Translations under genes and position numbers: made by a program
Source of the DNA: JAFGMQ01 sp036733345
GTDB taxonomy: Bacteria > Desulfobacterota > DSM-4660 > Desulfatiglandales > Desulfatiglandaceae
Length of the DNA stretch: 23,426 bases
Assembly: GCA_036733345.1 (NCBI GenBank)
Contig: DAINAR010000047.1
Coordinates: 1-23,426 of the forward strand
Reading direction: 5' to 3'
In this document: piece by piece, positions 22,357-23,426 of the stretch
Layout of the letters: each line of letters begins with the position of its first letter
Numbering within the stretch: position 1 is the stretch's first letter
The notes under the pieces: model-generated
Told to the model about the DNA's origin: nothing
What the model saw: only the letters and a program-made list of their open reading frames with translations
Database searches by the model: none

Positions 22357-23426
22357 ATGGAAATGCAGCCTCCTGACAAGTCTTCTCCTGCCTTCAGGCA
22401 GAAATATCTGGGAGAAAAAGGCCTGATTGCTCTCATAATTCTGCTGAGCGCCTTTATTCCGCTTTCAACTGACCTTTATCTGCCCTCACTTCCGGGTATG
22501 GCCAGGTATTTCAATTCACCTGCCTATCTGGTAAACCTTACTCTGATTCTATTCTTTTTATTTTTCAGTGCCGGTGCACTTTTATGGGGACCACTAAGCG
22601 ATAAATATGGCCGTAAACCTGTTCTGCTGATCGGGCTGTCAGTGTATTGTGCAGCAAGTATTGCCTGTGCAGTCTCCTGGGGTATTTATCCCCTGATAAT
22701 ATTTCGTGTTCTGCAGGCCATCGGAGGCAGCAGTGCCTTTGGCGTGGCTACTGCTATGATAAAGGATGTTTATGACATCAGGAGAAGGGAGACGATTCTG
22801 GCCATGGTTCAATCCATGGTCCTGATATCTCCGGCAGTCGCCCCTGTTTTTGGGGCTGTCCTTCTGAAGTTCATGTCCTGGAGAGGTGCCTTCTGGGCCT
22901 TAACCCTTATCGGCATGCTGGCCCTGTCAGGAAGCATAGCCCTCCAGGAGACAATAGAAAAACGCCACACAGGATCAATGCTGCAGGTGCTTGGAAGGCT
23001 GTACACTGTTGGCAGGAATCCGAACTTTTCGTCCCTGCTTGGCCTGTTTTCTCTGCCGGCATTATCCTCAATGGCTTTTATAGCCTCATCATCCTACATC
23101 TTTATAAACAGCTTCGGGCTCACTCCCCAGTCCTACAGCTTCTATTTTTCCATAAATGCAATCGGGCTTATATCCGGCCCAATGCTTTACCTGCGTGTAT
23201 CCAGAAAATTCAGGCGCAGATCGATTATCATCACCTGCTTTACAGTGGTTTCGACCAGCGGTCTGCTGATATTCTTTTTTGGCGGCCTTCAGCCCTGGAT
23301 ACTGTCCATGGTGGTATTGCCGGCAACCATCTGCGGAAGCTGTTTGCGTACTCCGGGCGTAAATCTGATGCTGGAGCAGCAGAAGGAAGATACAGGATCT
23401 GCTTCAGCCCTGATTAACTGTTTTGG
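22357..23426 (+). CDS. Bcr/CflA-type MFS drug efflux transporter (partial, runs off the window)
   Basis: An open frame starts at ATG 22357, with AGGAGA at 22344-22349, and continues to the window edge (356 codons visible of an expected 400 or so). The protein is hydrophobic, with about ten membrane segments visible of the usual twelve. Signatures fit the Bcr/CflA branch of the major facilitator superfamily (12-TM proton antiporters): STDLYLPSLPGM near 37-48 in TM1, motif A GPLSDKYGRKP at 78-88, RVLQAIGGSSAFGVATAMIKDVYD at 117-140 and LISPAVAPVFGAVL near 156. The substrate cannot be predicted; drug, sulfonamide or amino acid export is known for relatives. The link with menG may be only transcriptional. 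Confidence 0.88.
   Translation, partial: MEMQPPDKSSPAFRQKYLGEKGLIALIILLSAFIPLSTDLYLPSLPGMARYFNSPAYLVNLTLILFFLFFSAGALLWGPLSDKYGRKPVLLIGLSVYCAASIACAVSWGIYPLIIFRVLQAIGGSSAFGVATAMIKDVYDIRRRETILAMVQSMVLISPAVAPVFGAVLLKFMSWRGAFWALTLIGMLALSGSIALQETIEKRHTGSMLQVLGRLYTVGRNPNFSSLLGLFSLPALSSMAFIASSSYIFINSFGLTPQSYSFYFSINAIGLISGPMLYLRVSRKFRRRSIIITCFTVVSTSGLLIFFFGGLQPWILSMVVLPATICGSCLRTPGVNLMLEQQKEDTGSASALINCF

Overview
The window looks like chromosomal DNA of an anaerobic, Gram-negative member of the Desulfobacterota (the former Deltaproteobacteria, with a Desulfobacterales-like flavour). This is an inference from four things: the gene order xerC-hslV-hslU-argB-argD-argG-argH-lipoprotein-lysA-dapF-dapA-dapB-dapL-folK, the use of the LL-diaminopimelate aminotransferase (DapL) route, the moderate GC content by eye, and the intergenic hairpin repeats. 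No species is assigned. Almost everything is housekeeping, and I see no defence system, CRISPR array, prophage, integron or complete insertion sequence.

Layout. Positions 1-256 hold a repeat hairpin and a probable promoter. 257-1252 (+) is a secreted parvulin-type prolyl isomerase (SurA/PrsA-like). It faces a minus-strand pair: an EF-G-2-type translational GTPase (3889-1811) followed by a MogA/MoaB molybdopterin protein (1793-1302). A 720-base non-coding gap (3890-4609) follows, part GC-rich and repeat-like, part very AT-rich. From 4610 everything is on the plus strand. xerC-hslV-hslU (recombinase, protease, unfoldase) runs directly into arginine genes argB-argD-argG-argH. argF, which commonly sits between argD and argG in relatives, is absent. 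argH overlaps a small lipoprotein gene, then come lysA-dapF-dapA-dapB-dapL, giving the whole pathway from aspartate semialdehyde to lysine. The 267-base dapF-dapA gap carries two kinds of hairpin repeat. folK, a membrane-anchored YHS/TRASH-like protein, a small transaldolase, a lytic transglycosylase and pgsA follow. A tRNA-Gly(GCC)/tRNA-Cys(GCA) pair has a good promoter and terminator and an unexplained structured 214-base spacer. The window ends with a UbiE/MenG methyltransferase and a truncated Bcr/CflA-type drug transporter.

How the genes fit together. argB, argD, argG and argH supply four arginine steps. dapA, dapB, dapL, dapF and lysA make meso-diaminopimelate (for peptidoglycan) and lysine, with DapL replacing the DapD/C/E steps. 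The lipoprotein sits where an LptM-like lipoprotein is found next to lysA/dapF in other Proteobacteria. The lytic transglycosylase and PgsA serve envelope turnover and phospholipid synthesis, and MenG serves menaquinone synthesis, which suits an anaerobic respirer.

The points most worth a second look are the structured tRNA spacer, the repeat-like 3890-4609 gap, the EF-G paralogue lacking the switch II histidine, the HslV with an 11-residue leader that must be removed, the LptM-like lipoprotein with a cysteine-bearing extension, and the dispersed hairpin repeats.
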